Source: an uncultured Bacteroides sp.
GTDB taxonomy: Bacteria; Bacteroidota; Bacteroidia; Bacteroidales; Bacteroidaceae
Length of the DNA stretch: 28,806 nt
Direction: 5' to 3'
NCBI GenBank assembly: GCA_900766195.1
Contig: CAAFUN010000065.1
Coordinates: 1-28,806, forward strand
Below the pieces are notes generated by a model, which was given only the letters and a program-made list of their open reading frames with translations, was not told the DNA's origin and searched no databases. Positions 7,832 through 16,357 of the stretch are shown here, piece after piece (position 1 is the first letter of the stretch; every line of letters starts with the position of its first letter). Position numbers and translations under genes: made by a program.

Positions 7832-9094
7832 ATGACACTCTATAGACAAACGCTTATAGTGCTTTTGCTCACGATGTTATCTACAACGACATTTGCTCAA
7901 AATAATACAAATTCTCCTTATACGAGATATGGATATGGAAAATTAATGGAGCAAGGTTCCGGAAATACACGAGCTATGGGAGGAATAGCTTATGGTTTGC
8001 GTGATAAGTCTCAGACAAACGTTTTGAACCCAGCTTCATACACGGCAGTTGATTCATTGACTTTTATCTTTGATGGTGGTTTATCTTTGCAAAATACGAA
8101 TTTTAGTGACGGTACACTTAAAAAGAATGCTAAAAATTCCAGTTTTGATTATATAACGATGCAATTTCGTGCTTCAAGACGATGTGCAGTGAGTTTGGGT
8201 TTGCTGCCTTTTTCTAATGTAGGTTATAATATAGGAGAATACAGAACGAATAACAATTCATCCAATAATTCCAGCACTTTGACTTATTCAGGAGAAGGTG
8301 GATTGCATCAAGTTTATTTGGGGACAGGTGTCTCAGTTCTTAAGAATCTTTCGTTAGGTGTCAATGTCTCTTATTTATGGGGTGATATAACGCGATCAAG
8401 ATACGAGCAGTTTCCTTTGAATCCAAGCGCGTTTCCTATGACGGATATTACTACTATTTCCGTAAAGAGCTATAAGATTGATTTTGGAGCGCAATATACT
8501 CATCGTTTTGATAAAGACCATTCTGCTACGCTAGGTGTTGTGTTTTCTCCAGGACATAATCTAAATAATGATGCAGATACACAGACTCAAATTGGAAACT
8601 CTTCGACGGGAGCCACAGTGTCAAAGAGAGATACGATTGCTACTTTTGGAATACCGCTGAGTATGGGAGTAGGTGTAACTTACATGTATGCCAACCGTTT
8701 AACTGTAGGGATGGACGCTACTTATCAAAAATGGGGGAGTGTCAAGTACATGAATGATAAAGGTGCTCTTAGTAATGCATTTAAAGTAGCTTTAGGGGCT
8801 GAATATATCCCTAATCCAATGAGACGTAGCTATCTCTCTCATGTAAAATATCGTTTTGGTGCATTTTACTCCAAACCTTATTATAAAATAGAGAATGTAC
8901 GTGCTGCAAATGAATATGGAGTAACTGCGGGATTTGGTTTGCCACTCCCACGTACTCGATCTATGCTAAGTATCTCGGCACAATATGTACGGACGGAAGG
9001 TACGCAATCTAATTTCTTGAAAGAAAACACCTTGCGTATAGGTATTGGTCTGACATTTAATGAACGCTGGTTCTTTAAGAGAAAAGTTGATTAA
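7832..9094 (+). CDS. Outer-membrane beta-barrel protein (FadL/OMPP1-like size)
   Basis: A 420-residue secreted protein with signal peptide MTLYRQTLIVLLLTMLSTTTFAQ. The mature part begins NSPYTRYGYGKL and contains AMGGIAYGLRD and NVLNPASY, motifs common at the N-terminus of Bacteroidetes porin-like barrels. The remainder alternates polar and hydrophobic or aromatic residues in short strands (for example VSLGLLPFSNVGYNIG and LSLGVNVSYLWG), as expected for a 12-16-strand barrel. The transported substrate is unknown. It starts a plus-strand series 48 bases upstream of lptC and may be co-transcribed with it, which would link it to envelope assembly. I do not recognise a specific gene name, and a structural role rather than a channel is also possible. 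Confidence 0.75.
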   Translation: MTLYRQTLIVLLLTMLSTTTFAQNNTNSPYTRYGYGKLMEQGSGNTRAMGGIAYGLRDKSQTNVLNPASYTAVDSLTFIFDGGLSLQNTNFSDGTLKKNAKNSSFDYITMQFRASRRCAVSLGLLPFSNVGYNIGEYRTNNNSSNNSSTLTYSGEGGLHQVYLGTGVSVLKNLSLGVNVSYLWGDITRSRYEQFPLNPSAFPMTDITTISVKSYKIDFGAQYTHRFDKDHSATLGVVFSPGHNLNNDADTQTQIGNSSTGATVSKRDTIATFGIPLSMGVGVTYMYANRLTVGMDATYQKWGSVKYMNDKGALSNAFKVALGAEYIPNPMRRSYLSHVKYRFGAFYSKPYYKIENVRAANEYGVTAGFGLPLPRTRSMLSISAQYVRTEGTQSNFLKENTLRIGIGLTFNERWFFKRKVD

Positions 9095-9142
9095 GCTTTG
9101 TGCTCTTTAAATAAGAATAGGCATAAGGATTAAAAACTTAAT

Positions 9143-9769
9143 ATGAATGTTAAGATATTGATTAATAGATTCTTTTTAAATAAAAATACGAGCATGATCA
9201 TAGCCTTTAAGGTTTTGATTATGCTTCTTTTATTTTCTGCTTGTTCCGGTAAAAAAGAAAAGATGGGAGTTGCTATAACTGATCGGGATTCACTTCCGGT
9301 TATGGATACACGTGGTATTACAATGTTAATATCCGACTCAGGCATTACGCGGTACCGTATCAAAACAAAAGAATGGCTTATGTATGATCGTAAATCTCCA
9401 TCATATTGGTCTTTCGAGAAAGGGTTGTATCTAGAGAAATTTGATTCTTTATTTAAAGTGGAAGCTAGTATAAAAAGCGATACGGCATACTATTTTGATA
9501 AGCAGAGATTATGGAAGCTAATGGGACACGTACTTATTCAAAATTTGAAAGGAGAGAAGTTTAAAACCGAATTATTATACTGGGATGAGAATAGCCAGAA
9601 AGTCTATTCCGATAAATTCATTAAAATAGAACAACCGGATCGTATTATTACAGGCAAAGGCTTTGAATCGAATCAGCAAATGACAGCATATGTCATTCAT
9701 AAACCGGAGGGCGTTTTTTATGTAAAAGACGAACCTACAGGGGGTGATAGCTTGAACAGAGTAAAATAA
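9143..9769 (+). CDS. lptC: LPS export periplasmic protein LptC
   Basis: A 208-residue protein with an N-terminal hydrophobic anchor (about residues 18-35, ending LLLFSACSG) and an LptC/OstA-like beta-jellyroll. Repeating short strands include GITRYRIKTKEWLMYD, AYYFDKQRLWKLMGHV, ELLYWDENSQKVYSD and GKGFESNQQMTAYVIH, typical of LptC. It would sit at the inner membrane and pass LPS from LptB2FG to LptA. SAC in the hydrophobic segment suggests a possible lipoprotein, but Phe at -3 is a poor lipobox. ATG at 9143 is used; an internal ATG at residue 18 would leave only the hydrophobic segment and is a possible alternative start. The stop lies 11 bases before the CNNM/CorC gene, so the two are probably one operon. 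Confidence 0.85.
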   Translation: MNVKILINRFFLNKNTSMIIAFKVLIMLLLFSACSGKKEKMGVAITDRDSLPVMDTRGITMLISDSGITRYRIKTKEWLMYDRKSPSYWSFEKGLYLEKFDSLFKVEASIKSDTAYYFDKQRLWKLMGHVLIQNLKGEKFKTELLYWDENSQKVYSDKFIKIEQPDRIITGKGFESNQQMTAYVIHKPEGVFYVKDEPTGGDSLNRVK

Positions 9770-9780
9770 AGGTATATATT

Positions 9781-11037
9781 ATGGGAACTTTTATATTTCT
9801 TTTGGTTGTTATGGCTTTTTCGGCTTTCTTTTCCGGAATGGAAATTGCTTTTGTTTCTGTGGATCGGCTCCGCTTTGAAACAGCTCATAGAAATAGTCTG
9901 ATTTCGAATGTATGTTCGTATTTCTTTCGCAATTCGAACAATTTTATTTCTACAATGCTTGTCGGCAATAATATAGCATTGGTTATTTATGGTATTTTGA
10001 TGGCTCAATTAATTGACAACTATTTGTTATTAGGAATTGTGAACAATGATTTTGCCAGAGTACTTTTGCAGACAATAATTTCAACCGTTGTCATTCTTAT
10101 GACAGGCGAGTATTTTCCTAAAATGCTATTTAAGTTAAATCCGGATATCGTATTGAATGCTTGCGCAATACCGTCTTTTGTTTTTTATATCATTCTCTAT
10201 CCTCTTTCTAAGATGGTTTCAGGGTTGTCTTGTTTTATACTTCGTCTTTCCGGAATGAAGATAAATAAAAATGATTCGGAGAAAGCTTTCAGTAAGATCG
10301 ATTTGGATTATTTTGTTCAGTCCAGTATTAAGAATGCAGAAGACGAAAAGGAATTAGATACAGAAGTGCGGATATTTCAGAATGCATTGGACTTTTCCAG
10401 TATAAAGATCCGTGATTGCATTGTGCCACGTACGGAGGTCGTAGCTGTAGATGTGGATTCTTCACTGGATACATTGAAAAATCTATTTATAGAGTCGGGG
10501 ATATCCAAGATTATAGTGTATGACGGGAATATTGACAATGTTGTAGGTTATATACATTCTTCCGAAATGTTCCGCAATCCACAAGATTGGCGTAATAATG
10601 TAAAAGAGGTGCCTATTGTTCCGAAAACGATGGCTGCACATAAACTTATGCGCTTGTTCATGCAACTGAAAAAAACAATTGCTGTGGTTGTTGATGAGTT
10701 CGGTGGAACAGCGGGTATTGTATCATTAGAAGATTTAGTTGAAGAGATATTTGGAGATATAGAAGACGAGCACGATACCACATCATATGTGTGTAAACAG
10801 ATTGGTGAACATGAATATATTCTATCTGCCCGTTTAGAAATAGAAAAGGTTAATGATGAGTTTGATTTGGATTTACCGGAATCAGACGAATACTTGACGG
10901 TAGGAGGTTTAATCTTGCATTTTTACCAAGGGTTTCCAAAGTTGCACGAGTCGGTAGATGTAGGAAAATATCAATTTAAAATCATTAAAATCACTACTAC
11001 TAAGATAGAATTAGTAAGATTAAAGCTTATCGAATAG
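9781..11037 (+). CDS. CNNM/CBS/CorC membrane protein (hemolysin-like, GldE-like)
   Basis: A 418-residue protein. Residues 1-155 form a CNNM domain with about four membrane segments (near 3-22, 57-80, 92-112, 128-150) and the motifs FFSGMEIAFVSVDRLR and GEYFPKMLF. Residues about 205-330 are a CBS pair containing RDCIVPRTEVVAVD and DEFGGTAGIVSLEDLVEEI. Residues about 335-415 are a CorC/HlyC C-terminal domain. The family includes CorB/CorC-type Mg2+ efflux or transport regulators and, in Bacteroidetes, GldE; which of these applies is not decidable here. No other gliding genes are visible. It lies 11 bases after lptC and is probably translated from the same mRNA. Confidence 0.88.
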   Translation: MGTFIFLLVVMAFSAFFSGMEIAFVSVDRLRFETAHRNSLISNVCSYFFRNSNNFISTMLVGNNIALVIYGILMAQLIDNYLLLGIVNNDFARVLLQTIISTVVILMTGEYFPKMLFKLNPDIVLNACAIPSFVFYIILYPLSKMVSGLSCFILRLSGMKINKNDSEKAFSKIDLDYFVQSSIKNAEDEKELDTEVRIFQNALDFSSIKIRDCIVPRTEVVAVDVDSSLDTLKNLFIESGISKIIVYDGNIDNVVGYIHSSEMFRNPQDWRNNVKEVPIVPKTMAAHKLMRLFMQLKKTIAVVVDEFGGTAGIVSLEDLVEEIFGDIEDEHDTTSYVCKQIGEHEYILSARLEIEKVNDEFDLDLPESDEYLTVGGLILHFYQGFPKLHESVDVGKYQFKIIKITTTKIELVRLKLIE

Positions 11038-11090
11038 AGTAATAAGTGTATTTTTTTGAGGAATAAATAGATGCGTATTTGCATTTTTTG

Positions 11091-11098
11091 TATCTTCG
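11091..11098 (+). promoter_or_regulatory. Possible -7 box before the ppiD-like gene
   Basis: TATCTTCG differs from TAnnTTTG at one position and lies 59 bases before the ATG at 11158. No -33 box is at the proper distance, so this is weakly supported. The 120-base gap after the CNNM gene suggests some independent regulation. Confidence 0.3.
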
Positions 11099-11157
11099 TG
11101 CGCTAAAATGTAGTTATCATAGAAATAATGAAAAACAAATAAATTGTATTAATTAAA

Positions 11158-13296
11158 ATGGCAACATTACAAAACATTCGGTCAAAAGGTCCTTTATTGG
11201 TGATTGTAATTGGTTTGGCGTTGTTTGCATTTATTGCAGGTGATGCCTGGAAGGTGCTTCAGCCACATCAATCTCAAAATGTAGGAGAAGTTAACGGTGA
11301 GTCGTTATCGGCTCAAGATTATCAGAAGATGGTTGAGGAATACACGGAAGTCGTGAAGATTTCCAGTGGATTAAATGCATTGACTGATGAGCAGACCAAT
11401 CAGATAAAAGACGAAGTATGGAGATCTTATGTTAATAATAAGTTGATTGAAAAAGAAGCTGAAAGACTTGGATTAACCGTTTCAAAAGCTGAATTGCAAG
11501 CTATTATTGATGAAGGCGTTAATCCGATGCTTCAACAAACTCCTTTCCGCAATCCGCAGACCGGTGCGTTTGACAAGGATATGCTTATGAAGTTTTTGGC
11601 TGATTACGCAAAGATGGATAAGACTAAAATCTCTGCTCAATATGCAGAGTATTATACCTCAATGTATAAATACTGGTCTTTTATTGAAAAGAACCTTGTA
11701 CAAAGCCGTTTGGCAGAAAAGTATCAGGCACTCGTAACAAAGTCTCTGTTCTCTAACTCTATTGAAGCTCAGAATGCTTTTGATGCACGGGTTAATCAGT
11801 CAGACTTACTGTTAAGTGCAATACCTTATACTTCTATCTCCGATTCAACTATATCTATTACAGAAGCGGATTATAAGGCAGCATACGATAAAAAGAAAGA
11901 GCAGTTTAAACAATATGTAGAAACACGTAACATTAAATTTGTTGATGTACAAGTTACAGCAAGTCCGGAAGATAAGGCTGCTATACAAAAAGAAGTAGCT
12001 GATTATACCAATCAGTTGGCATCTGTTGCAACAGATTATACCTCATTTATACGTACTACCGGTTCACAAGTTCCTTATGTTGATATATTCAGCACAGCTA
12101 AGTCTTTACCAACTGATGTTGCAGCTCGTTTGGATTCTATTTCAACAGGAAGTGTTTATGGACCATATTATAATGCATCCGACAATACGCTTACTTCATT
12201 CAAGAAATTAGCTGTAGCTAGTATGCCCGACTCTATTCAGTTCCAACAAATACAGATTGCTGCTGCTGATGAAGCAAAAACAAAGTCTTTGGCAGACAGT
12301 GTATATAATGCAATAAAGAACGGTGCTAAGTTTGAAGATGTAGCAAAGAAGTACGGACAAGCAGGAACACCGACATGGATTTCTTCTGCTAGTTATGAAG
12401 GATCTCAAATGGAAGGTGATAACCTGAAGTATCTGGAAACAGTGACTACTTTGCCTCAAAATGAGTTGACTAATGTGAAGTTGGAACATGCTAATGTTAT
12501 TTTGTTGGTTACTGATAAAAAAGCAGTGAAGGACAAATATAAAGTTGCCGTTATTAAACGTCCGGTTGAGTTTAGTAAAGAAACATATAGCAAAGCTTAT
12601 AATGCTTTTAGCCAGTTTGTTGCTTCAAACCAGACACTGGATAAACTTGTTGCAAATGCTGAGAGTGCAGGCTATAAGCTTTTAGATAGAAGTGATTTGA
12701 GTAGTTCAGAGCATACAATTGGTGGTATCAGAGGTACTAAGGAAGCTTTGAAATGGACGTTTGCTGCTAAGAAAGGCGATGTTTCCGGATTGTATGAGTG
12801 TGGTGAGAGTGACCATATGTTAGTGGTGGGTGTTTCTGCAATTGTTCCTGAAGGCTACCGTCCTTTGGCTATGGTGAAAGATCAATTAAAACCGGATTTG
12901 ATTCGTGATAAAAAGGCTGCAAAAATCATGGATAATATGAAAGCAGCAAACGCTACTACACTAGCTCAATATAGTGCTATGCCTAATGCCGTTTCCGACA
13001 CGGTTAAACATGTTACTTTTGCTGCACCTGCATACGTATCTGCATTGCATAGTAGTGAACCTTTGGTAGGAGCTTATGCTTCAGTAGCCCAATTAAACAA
13101 ACTAAGTGCTCCGATTAAGGGTAACGGTGGTGTTTTTGTTTTGGAAGTTTTTGCTAAAGAGAAATTAAATGAAACTTATAATCCAAAGACTGAACTTGCT
13201 TCTCAAGAGAGCATGCATGCTCGTATGGCCGGTCAGTTTATGAATGATTTGTATCTGAAAGGAAAAGTTAAAGATACCCGTTATCTGCTTTTCTAA
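11158..13296 (+). CDS. ppiD: PpiD/SurA-like periplasmic folding factor
   Basis: A 712-residue membrane-anchored protein: a short cytoplasmic N-terminus (MATLQNIRSKGP), one membrane helix (about residues 12-30, LLVIVIGLALFAFIAGDAW), a SurA_N-like chaperone region (about 35-190, starting VGEVNGESLSAQDYQKMVEEY), and a parvulin-type PPIase-like section near 350-460 containing QFQQIQI and AKFEDVAKKYGQ. A long helical C-terminal part ends ARMAGQFMNDLYLKGKVKDTRYLLF. This order matches PpiD, a SecYEG-associated chaperone for emerging periplasmic and outer-membrane proteins. Several parvulin catalytic residues are not obvious, so isomerase activity is uncertain. A perfect 14-base-pair terminator follows it. 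Placement near secA, lptC and a BamE-like gene fits outer-membrane biogenesis. Confidence 0.88.
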   Translation: MATLQNIRSKGPLLVIVIGLALFAFIAGDAWKVLQPHQSQNVGEVNGESLSAQDYQKMVEEYTEVVKISSGLNALTDEQTNQIKDEVWRSYVNNKLIEKEAERLGLTVSKAELQAIIDEGVNPMLQQTPFRNPQTGAFDKDMLMKFLADYAKMDKTKISAQYAEYYTSMYKYWSFIEKNLVQSRLAEKYQALVTKSLFSNSIEAQNAFDARVNQSDLLLSAIPYTSISDSTISITEADYKAAYDKKKEQFKQYVETRNIKFVDVQVTASPEDKAAIQKEVADYTNQLASVATDYTSFIRTTGSQVPYVDIFSTAKSLPTDVAARLDSISTGSVYGPYYNASDNTLTSFKKLAVASMPDSIQFQQIQIAAADEAKTKSLADSVYNAIKNGAKFEDVAKKYGQAGTPTWISSASYEGSQMEGDNLKYLETVTTLPQNELTNVKLEHANVILLVTDKKAVKDKYKVAVIKRPVEFSKETYSKAYNAFSQFVASNQTLDKLVANAESAGYKLLDRSDLSSSEHTIGGIRGTKEALKWTFAAKKGDVSGLYECGESDHMLVVGVSAIVPEGYRPLAMVKDQLKPDLIRDKKAAKIMDNMKAANATTLAQYSAMPNAVSDTVKHVTFAAPAYVSALHSSEPLVGAYASVAQLNKLSAPIKGNGGVFVLEVFAKEKLNETYNPKTELASQESMHARMAGQFMNDLYLKGKVKDTRYLLF

Positions 13297-13317
13297 CAGT
13301 TAGAAAATAAAAATATT

Positions 13318-13350
13318 AAAAAGCCGCTTGGTTAATCCAAGCGGCTTTTT
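13318..13350 (+). terminator. Strong intrinsic terminator after the ppiD-like gene
   Basis: AAAAAGCCGCTTGG (13318-13331) and CCAAGCGGCTTTTT (13337-13350) are perfect reverse complements around loop TTAAT. The GC-rich stem with A and T tracts on its two sides is a classic terminator and could work in both directions. Confidence 0.93.
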
Positions 13351-13357
13351 AACTTTG
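13327..13357 (+). promoter_or_regulatory. Promoter of the BamE/DUF4476 gene, embedded in the terminator
   Basis: CTTG (13327-13330), 19-base spacer, TAACTTTG (13350-13357, full TAnnTTTG match). The -33 element is inside the 5' arm of the terminator stem and the -7 box begins on the last T of its T tract. The predicted start near 13363 leaves a leader of about 19 bases. Confidence 0.6.
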
Positions 13358-13381
13358 TGCTTAATATAAAACTTTAATCAC

Positions 13382-14050
13382 ATGAGAACGCTTAAACATT
13401 TAGTCATTTTACTTTCATTAGCAATTTTCATTGGTAGTTGTGCCAATATCCTCGGCGACAATAAAAATGTATTATTGAAAATACATAATGGTATGACCAA
13501 AGAACAAGTGTCTTCTATTCTTGGGAATCCTAATTACCGACGTTTTGATAATAACACTGAAGAGTGGGAATACGAGAAATATCTTTCTATGAGCAGTGAT
13601 GTGACAACTATAATAATCACTTTTGATAACAATGTGGTAAGTAATATGAATTCGTTTGACGGTGATATTCGCGAGTCTCGTCAGCTACCTAAGCCTGTTA
13701 TAGTAGAAAGACCTATTGTTGTACGTCCTCCCCATGGAGGCTCTGCACCTTATGGGCGGGAAATGAAGGATGAAGAGTTTAATGCTTTTTACAGTAAGAT
13801 CAAAAATAAGCCATTCAAAGATGATCAACTTGAATTATTGCAAACAGGAGCTGAGAACCGCTTCTTTACGTGTAAGCAATGCTTGAGACTCATGTCTATT
13901 TATACATTTGATGATGATAAATTAGAGGTTTGTAGAGTTATTATTCCACGTATAGTAGACAGAGAAAATTACGATAAGATTGTGGATGGCGTGAGCTTTA
14001 TCTCCAGTCAAGAGAAAGTACGTGCCATGTTTGGCTTACCTAAAAGATAA
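13382..14050 (+). CDS. BamE-like (SmpA/OmlA) plus DUF4476 lipoprotein
   Basis: A 222-residue lipoprotein: the signal peptide ends FIGSC with Cys20 lipidated. Residues about 30-100 look like a BamE/SmpA-OmlA domain (HNGMTKEQVSSILGNPNYRR, then EEWEYEKY and a beta strand). A linker rich in Pro, Val and Arg (about 104-122) follows. Residues about 128-220 resemble DUF4476, with MKDEEFNAFYSKIKNKPF and FFTCKQCLRLMSIYTFDDDKLEVC. BamE domains bind the Bam machinery in Proteobacteria; whether this one does is not shown. The DUF4476 function is unknown to me. It is convergent with the AbgT transporter, with only 19 bases between the stops. Confidence 0.78.
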   Translation: MRTLKHLVILLSLAIFIGSCANILGDNKNVLLKIHNGMTKEQVSSILGNPNYRRFDNNTEEWEYEKYLSMSSDVTTIIITFDNNVVSNMNSFDGDIRESRQLPKPVIVERPIVVRPPHGGSAPYGREMKDEEFNAFYSKIKNKPFKDDQLELLQTGAENRFFTCKQCLRLMSIYTFDDDKLEVCRVIIPRIVDRENYDKIVDGVSFISSQEKVRAMFGLPKR

Positions 14051-14069
14051 ATAGATTTCCGTATCTCGT

Positions 14070-15533
14070 TTACAGTCCGAAAGGTAGCTTTAGTTCATAC
14101 CATAGAATGAAGAATAACGTCCAGATCACTAAGATATAAACCGAATACCTCCAAGTGTATTTCAGTAGCGTTCCGTAAGTAGCTTCCTTATCATATTGTT
14201 GCATATAGGTAAGGATGAGTGGTAGGTAAAACATAAAAGGAGCAATGGCATTGTTGGCACTGTCTCCTATGCGATAGGCACATTGCACTACATCCGGAGA
14301 AATTCCTTTTGATGCAAAGAATGGAATGAAGATGAAAGACATAAAGCTCCATTTGGCAGAGGCGGAAACCATAATGAGATCGACTAGTGCTGTGAACAGA
14401 ATAAAGAATATTAATATCCAAAGACTGCTCATGTGTGCTGATGAAAGCATGTCTGCTCCCATTATGGCAAGGCATTTGTTCAGACGGGAGTAGTCAAGAC
14501 AGGCAAACATTTGTGCTGCGAAGAAGGCTATAACCAGATAGCTGCTCAATAACTTCATGGGCTGGGATAAACCTTCTATAACGTCTGCATCCGAGCGATA
14601 ACGACCAGAAGAAAAACCATATATCATTCCCGTTAGGCCAATACCAAACGATAAGAGAAAAAGAATACCTTCTATAAAAGGAGAGTGCATTAATCCTCCG
14701 TTTACACTACGAAGAATGCCCCATGATGAGAATGTAGCCCATAAGATGATTGATGTATAAACGACTCCCACAATTAATGCACCGATTAGCGAGCGCCGCT
14801 CTTTGCGAGAAAGTTGTCTGTAGCCATTAAACTGAATGCCACCATTATATTTACCCAAAGCAGGAAGCAGCTTATGGCGTGTTATCTTATATATAATAAA
14901 AGCCAGAATGAAAAATGAGATGAACATGAAATAATAATTGCAAAGAGGGCCGGTATTTCCAAAATGAACATTCATCACATCGGCAGCTTCCTGCGTTTTG
15001 GTGGATAGCACAACATCAAGCGTTGTTATCAGAATATTTGCACTATAGCCGCAGGCTACAGATACATAGGCTGTGATGATACCTGCTACCGGATGAAATC
15101 CTACTGAATGGAACAATGTGGCAGCGATGGGAAGTAAAATAATATATCCGGCATCACCAACTACATTTGAAATCAATCCGAGAAAAATAACCAGGATAAC
15201 AGTGTGCCAGGGATTTTTTCGCAGTCTGGATGTACTTCTGATGCAAGCCTCTATAAATCCCGAGTGCTGTGCCACTCCAATGCCGAACATCGCCACGATG
15301 ACAAGTCCCAAAGGAGCGAATCCTGTGAAATTGGTGATGACATTGCGCAATATCCAACGAATCCCTTCCGGACTAAGCAGACTTTGTACCCGTATGAGTT
15401 CGCCTGTCTGCGGCTGATATACGTTCGTTCCATAGATATCAAATATCCATGAAAGAATAACGATTGCTGCCGTCAGCAGGAAAAACATTGTTGCCGGATG
15501 TGGCAGATGCCATCTGTTTTTTGCCATTCTCAT
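14070..15533 (-). CDS. abgT: AbgT-family transporter
   Basis: A 487-residue polytopic inner-membrane protein with about 11-13 hydrophobic segments, the usual size of AbgT/MtrF transporters. Family features: LTAAIVILSWIFDIYGT near the N-terminus, NFTGFAPLGLVIVAMFGIGVAQ at 68-89, NVVGDAGYIILLPIAA at 123-138, SASAKWSFMSFIFIPFF at 390-406 and RIGDSANNAIAPFMFYLPL at 421-439. The family imports p-aminobenzoyl-glutamate (folate salvage) or exports sulfonamide-type drugs; the sequence alone does not separate these. It is the last gene of a unit with a response regulator 46 bases upstream and a sensor kinase before that, suggesting two-component control. MRMAK offers a second ATG two codons in, which would change little. 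Confidence 0.9.
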   Translation of the reverse strand: MRMAKNRWHLPHPATMFFLLTAAIVILSWIFDIYGTNVYQPQTGELIRVQSLLSPEGIRWILRNVITNFTGFAPLGLVIVAMFGIGVAQHSGFIEACIRSTSRLRKNPWHTVILVIFLGLISNVVGDAGYIILLPIAATLFHSVGFHPVAGIITAYVSVACGYSANILITTLDVVLSTKTQEAADVMNVHFGNTGPLCNYYFMFISFFILAFIIYKITRHKLLPALGKYNGGIQFNGYRQLSRKERRSLIGALIVGVVYTSIILWATFSSWGILRSVNGGLMHSPFIEGILFLLSFGIGLTGMIYGFSSGRYRSDADVIEGLSQPMKLLSSYLVIAFFAAQMFACLDYSRLNKCLAIMGADMLSSAHMSSLWILIFFILFTALVDLIMVSASAKWSFMSFIFIPFFASKGISPDVVQCAYRIGDSANNAIAPFMFYLPLILTYMQQYDKEATYGTLLKYTWRYSVYILVIWTLFFILWYELKLPFGL

Positions 15534-15579
15534 TTTACTTATATCCCCGTTCTCAGTCTATGTTCAATTAGGACATAAC

Positions 15580-16308
15580 TCACTCTTCATCCTCTTGCAA
15601 ATTGTCTATGTCAAGAATACGAAGTTCCAATGCCCGCACCACTAATCGGGTGGCATTGATTCCTATGCGTTCACCTTGAGGAAAAAGACGGTTTACAAGG
15701 TCATTCTGTCGTTTTTCCAATGACTTTACTCCGAAGGGCATTCCCTTTAGGTTAGCAATCATTTCTTTAGTATACCCCAGTGCCAGATGGCGGAGAAAAC
15801 GTTCGTCATATTCATCGATGTCATAGTCTATCACAGCTTCCTGACGTTTTGTTTCGTTGTATACCGACAGCTTAAAGCGTTCCACTATCTTTTCCTGAAT
15901 AGGATAGTTGAATACCAGTTTCTTGCCATCCATTACAGCCTGTACATCTGTTTTTGTGAGCAGCTCACCTGTTTTTAGTATTATTCCGTCCGCTCCGGCG
16001 TTCAGTACATCCACCCATAGTTTCTCGTTCAGAATTTCACCGGTGAAGATTAATACATGTACTCCCGGATATTTTTTGAAAATAGAGCGACAGATCTCCA
16101 CTCCGATAGTAGTGGAACCACCTAAACCCAAATCAAGCAATACCAAATCGGGAACTTCGGTTTCCATCAACGACCAGAATTCACGTTCGGTCATGGCTGT
16201 TCCTATTACTTCAGCTTCAGGTATCTCATGACGGAAAATCTCTTCCGTACCTTTCAACTCCAGCTTTACGTCCTCTACGATAATTACTTTATACTTCTTA
16301 TTTTCCAT
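15580..16308 (-). CDS. Response regulator with helix-turn-helix output
   Basis: A 242-residue two-component regulator. The receiver domain (about 1-130) has the acidic pair Glu12-Asp13 (IIVEDVKLELKG), phospho-acceptor Asp59 (LVLLDLGLGGS), Thr89 (LIFTGE) and Lys112 (GIILKTGEL). The C-terminal part (about 165-240) has a LuxR-like helix-turn-helix: RFLRHLALGYTKEMIANLKG, then KSLEKRQNDLVNRLFPQ, and a final helix. It lies 49 bases after the large kinase gene and 46 bases before abgT, so the kinase is its likely partner and the transporter a likely target. The receiver is somewhat divergent (GLGGSTTIG in place of the usual MPxMDG after the Asp). It probably binds DNA as a dimer in the cytoplasm. 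Confidence 0.9.
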   Translation of the reverse strand: MENKKYKVIIVEDVKLELKGTEEIFRHEIPEAEVIGTAMTEREFWSLMETEVPDLVLLDLGLGGSTTIGVEICRSIFKKYPGVHVLIFTGEILNEKLWVDVLNAGADGIILKTGELLTKTDVQAVMDGKKLVFNYPIQEKIVERFKLSVYNETKRQEAVIDYDIDEYDERFLRHLALGYTKEMIANLKGMPFGVKSLEKRQNDLVNRLFPQGERIGINATRLVVRALELRILDIDNLQEDEE

Positions 16309-16357
16309 ATATGATATCGTTGTTTATTCTTTTTTCTATGTGTAGCATGCTCTTTTC

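Noticed and set aside
9718..10008. Minus-strand open frame across the lptC/CNNM junction
   Set aside because: It is antisense to two well-supported genes, with no signal or domain.
14041..14072. Terminator between the convergent lipoprotein and abgT genes
   Set aside because: Only 19 bases separate the stops and no stem with a T tract is visible there.
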